Shown one piece after another: positions 5,803 through 7,634 of a DNA stretch of 7,634 nt; within the stretch, counting starts at the first letter, position 1; each line of letters begins with the position of its first letter. The notes beneath the pieces are model-generated. The model was given only the letters and a program-made list of their open reading frames with translations. It searched no databases and had not been told where the DNA came from. The stretch is from an uncultured Garciella sp. (GTDB taxonomy: Bacteria > Bacillota > Clostridia > Eubacteriales > Garciellaceae), in NCBI GenBank assembly GCA_900555725.1, contig USMD01000087.1, forward strand, positions 1-7,634. Direction: 5' to 3'. Both the position numbers and the translations under genes were made by a program.

Positions 5803-6924
5803 TTATTTTTTTCTATTTCCTAAGAAACTAGAAAATCTATCTCCAAATTTTGATCTTAGTTCCCTCCCACTATTGCTGATAAATAAATATCCTATTCCCA
5901 AAACTGCTGCTATTCCTAAAACAATTAACAATCCTCTACTCGTACCAGTATTATCGGTTTCTGCAGGTTGGGTATTTTTTACCGTTTTACCTGGCTGCCC
6001 ATCTTCAGCAGGAACCTGTTTTTGCCCTCCGAATACTGCAACGGTAATTGCATCTCCAAAGGCATTGGCTGTATTTTCTGCAGCTTCACGACTATTTTCA
6101 TAAGTCCCTATTTCTAATAAAACAGAATTTGGTGCCATATCCTGATTGTAATCCCCTTTTCCCATATAGATATCCTTAATCATCCCTGGATACATTTCAT
6201 CAGCTACTGCTTTTAGTTTATATGCTAAATTTTTATTTTTTTCAATATTTTGATTTTTTTGTCCTAATACAATTCTTACCTTTGTAGCAGGTTTTCCATT
6301 TACTTTAAAATCATATTGCTTGGCAGGAATAGCGTCACGGTGTACATCAAATATTGCTGATGGAGCTTCTTGTAATATCTTTTTACTAGTAGGACGAGAT
6401 CTTCTATAAGCCCCTGCATCATGTGGCAAATGAAGATCCTGTCTATGAATAACATCTACTCCGTCTTTCTTTAAGCTCGATGTTAAAGCATCTCCAACCT
6501 TATAGACGCCCCCTTTTCCATTAATACTAGAGGTTCCATCACTAGGCACATAGGATTCATCACTATGAGTATGATAGATTCCCACTGTTTTATCTCCTTG
6601 TTCTGCCATTAAAGCTAAAGCCTCTTGCTTTGTAGAAGAAATTTCAGGCAATTTTACGTCTTCTTTATATTTCGCATAGGCTGTATAATCCTTATCCCTA
6701 ACCTCTACTATTTCATAGAGTTTATTATCTCCACTAACATATTGATCTCCCTTGGATACTTTAGTAGCAATTAAACATAATACTTCATTAGATTCTTGAT
6801 TATAAACAGTATAGTATCCATTCTCCTCTTCATACCAATCATCTGCATAAACAGTACTTGAAAAAATGATAAACAAAATAACTACCAAGGGAATTACAAC
6901 TCTTATTTTGCTTTTACTCCTCAT
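5803..6924 (-). CDS. spoIIP: Stage II sporulation protein P (SpoIIP) family, membrane-anchored
   Basis: SpoIIP is a peptidoglycan amidase/endopeptidase that, with SpoIID and SpoIIM, drives engulfment of the forespore. This 373-aa protein has a signal peptide (1-27, cleavage likely after VYA), then the family core: GIYHTHSDESY with His118, His120 and Glu123, a DVHRD motif with His195 and Asp197, and LLEIGTYEN with Glu271. These positions match the metal-binding and catalytic pattern expected of the amidase fold. A proline/glutamine-rich linker (about 300-328) leads to a C-terminal membrane segment (about 331-350) and a basic tail. I chose the ATG at 6922-6924, which has AGGGGAGG 8 nt upstream and starts with the basic n-region MRSKSK; an ATG at 6951 would add nine residues. 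The gene overlaps DUF1614 by 11 nt. Its position beside YIEGIA suggests a paralogue rather than the classical engulfment spoIIP, which is often next to gpr. Confidence 0.88.
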   Translation of the reverse strand: MRSKSKIRVVIPLVVILFIIFSSTVYADDWYEEENGYYTVYNQESNEVLCLIATKVSKGDQYVSGDNKLYEIVEVRDKDYTAYAKYKEDVKLPEISSTKQEALALMAEQGDKTVGIYHTHSDESYVPSDGTSSINGKGGVYKVGDALTSSLKKDGVDVIHRQDLHLPHDAGAYRRSRPTSKKILQEAPSAIFDVHRDAIPAKQYDFKVNGKPATKVRIVLGQKNQNIEKNKNLAYKLKAVADEMYPGMIKDIYMGKGDYNQDMAPNSVLLEIGTYENSREAAENTANAFGDAITVAVFGGQKQVPAEDGQPGKTVKNTQPAETDNTGTSRGLLIVLGIAAVLGIGYLFISNSGRELRSKFGDRFSSFLGNRKK

Positions 6925-7591
6925 CTTGATTTCCTCCCCTATGTGTAACATTCTGATCCTCTTCTTCTTTCTCTTTTGATAAGTTCTCCCCTAGGGAACT
7001 TGCAAATTCTGAATGATTAAAGGTCATATTCTTTTTATCTGTCCCTCCTTGAATTTTTTCCCTTGTTTCTCCAATAATTTCTGCAAGAATAACAGCAATA
7101 ATTCCAGATATGACAGTAGCATCAATTACTCCTGCTCCTCCTATTCTAATTTCCCCTGGAATCCCATTGATAATATTCAAAGCTACTTGTATTAAATCAG
7201 ACAATACAATACCCATAATGCCAGCAATAAAGGCCGATCTTCTTGAACGTCCTATGATATAGGCAACCAATCCGCCTATTATACCATAAATTAAAAATGG
7301 GTCGCTAAATATAGTAGTATACTCTTCTCCTGTAAAAAATTTACTAACAGAAAATACAACGATAGCAGAAATTACAGAGGCTAAAATAGCCCTAAATTTT
7401 TCTTTTCCAGTGCCTGCTTTTACAAATAAATAGATCGCCAAAGCAATAGGTACAATAGCTCCTCCAACATTGATACTTAATCTATTTCCTAAAGGTATAT
7501 CCGGTATGAATGTTCCAATAATCATCACAATAAGAAATAATACTACAGTTTTATCATTTAAACGCATTCTATCTAATACACTACCTGCAAA
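6914..7591 (-). CDS. DUF1614 family membrane protein, 5' end missing
   Basis: The genomic part encodes 225 residues of a multi-pass membrane protein matching DUF1614, a family of unknown function common in clostridial spore formers. About six hydrophobic segments are visible, together with the typical NVGGAIVPIALAIYL (residues 42-56 of the genomic part), GGLVAYIIGRSRRSAF and GGAGVIDATVISGIIAV segments. The C-terminal tail, from about residue 176, is hydrophilic and acidic, ending in GGNQDEE. The true start lies beyond the contig end: the open frame continues into adapter sequence at 7592, where a GTG at 7604-7606 would give a false MYKRQ N-terminus. The stop codon overlaps the start of the SpoIIP-family gene by 11 nt and the ribosome binding site of that gene lies inside this one, so the two are translationally coupled. 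Confidence 0.85.
   Translation of the reverse strand, partial: FAGSVLDRMRLNDKTVVLFLIVMIIGTFIPDIPLGNRLSINVGGAIVPIALAIYLFVKAGTGKEKFRAILASVISAIVVFSVSKFFTGEEYTTIFSDPFLIYGIIGGLVAYIIGRSRRSAFIAGIMGIVLSDLIQVALNIINGIPGEIRIGGAGVIDATVISGIIAVILAEIIGETREKIQGGTDKKNMTFNHSEFASSLGENLSKEKEEEDQNVTHRGGNQDEE
6933..6940 (-). promoter_or_regulatory. Ribosome binding site for the SpoIIP-family gene
   Basis: On the minus strand AGGGGAGG lies 8 nt before the ATG at 6922-6924, inside the end of the DUF1614 gene. A weaker AGAGG lies 6 nt before the alternative ATG at 6949-6951, but it is part of a run of Glu/Asp codons. The stronger site and the resulting signal-peptide n-region favour the downstream start. Confidence 0.75.
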
Positions 7592-7634
7592 CTGTCTCTT
7601 ATACACATCTCCGAGCCCACGAGACAGGCAGAAA
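7592..7634 (+). other. Illumina Nextera adapter read-through (not genomic)
   Basis: Positions 7592-7610 are CTGTCTCTTATACACATCT, the 19-base Tn5 mosaic end used in Nextera libraries. Positions 7611-7625 are CCGAGCCCACGAGAC, the read-2 side adapter extension. Positions 7626-7633 are AGGCAGAA, which matches the Nextera i7 index N703 as I remember it, and the final A would be the first base of the P7 segment. The match to this known construct is complete, so the contig's genomic sequence ends at 7591. Confidence 0.97.

Noticed and set aside
5873..6103. Plus-strand open frame of 76 codons opposite the SpoIIP-family C-terminus
   Set aside because: It is an antisense shadow of a conserved gene, with no ribosome binding site or recognisable domain.
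7013..7195. Plus-strand open frame of 60 codons opposite DUF1614
   Set aside because: Asparagine- and serine-rich shadow of hydrophobic codons on the other strand; no supporting signals.
7592..7610. Possible Tn5 transposon end
   Set aside because: The mosaic end is directly followed by the Nextera adapter arm and an index, so it is library-preparation sequence rather than a natural insertion.

Overview
This window is a chromosomal fragment from a low-GC, AT-rich, spore-forming Firmicute, most likely a member of the Clostridia. The evidence is the codon and base composition, the strong AGGAGG-type ribosome binding sites, a SpoIIP-family sporulation protein, and a set of families typical of endospore formers (DUF1614, YIEGIA and its small partner, DUF3189, DUF512). 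The species cannot be named from the sequence. All real genes lie on the minus strand, so the biological order runs from high to low coordinates.

Right edge (7592-7634): the last 43 bases are not genomic. They are an Illumina Nextera adapter read-through: the 19-base Tn5 mosaic end, the read-2 adapter extension, an 8-base index and one more base. The first gene is therefore cut off, and its apparent N-terminus (MYKRQ) is translated adapter.

Upstream gene group (7591 to 3915): a truncated DUF1614 membrane protein; a SpoIIP-family exported protein with a signal peptide and a C-terminal membrane anchor; a YIEGIA-family membrane protein; its 64-aa partner (the 'capping complex subunit for YIEGIA' family); an unrecognised 81-aa lysine-rich protein; and a DUF3189 protein. 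The genes overlap by up to 11 nt or are separated by 2-22 nt, so they very probably form one operon. The content suggests a membrane-associated sporulation module.

Downstream gene group (3837 to 134): a PDZ plus radical-SAM-type DUF512 protein, the essential ribosome-assembly GTPase Der, and glycerol-3-phosphate dehydrogenase GpsA. A near-consensus vegetative promoter (TTGACG-N17-TATCAT) sits in the 77-nt gap before this group, and a clear intrinsic terminator follows gpsA. plsY, which I recall lying between der and gpsA in many clostridia, is absent here.

Left edge (1-91): no gene is visible. A sequence resembling a sigma-E promoter (ATATT-N14-CATCCATT) points leftwards out of the window. 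spoIVA often lies downstream of gpsA and is sigma-E controlled, so this may be its promoter; that is inference. I see no CRISPR array, tRNA, rRNA or mobile element. The least described part is the DUF1614/SpoIIP/YIEGIA/small-partner/DUF3189 module.
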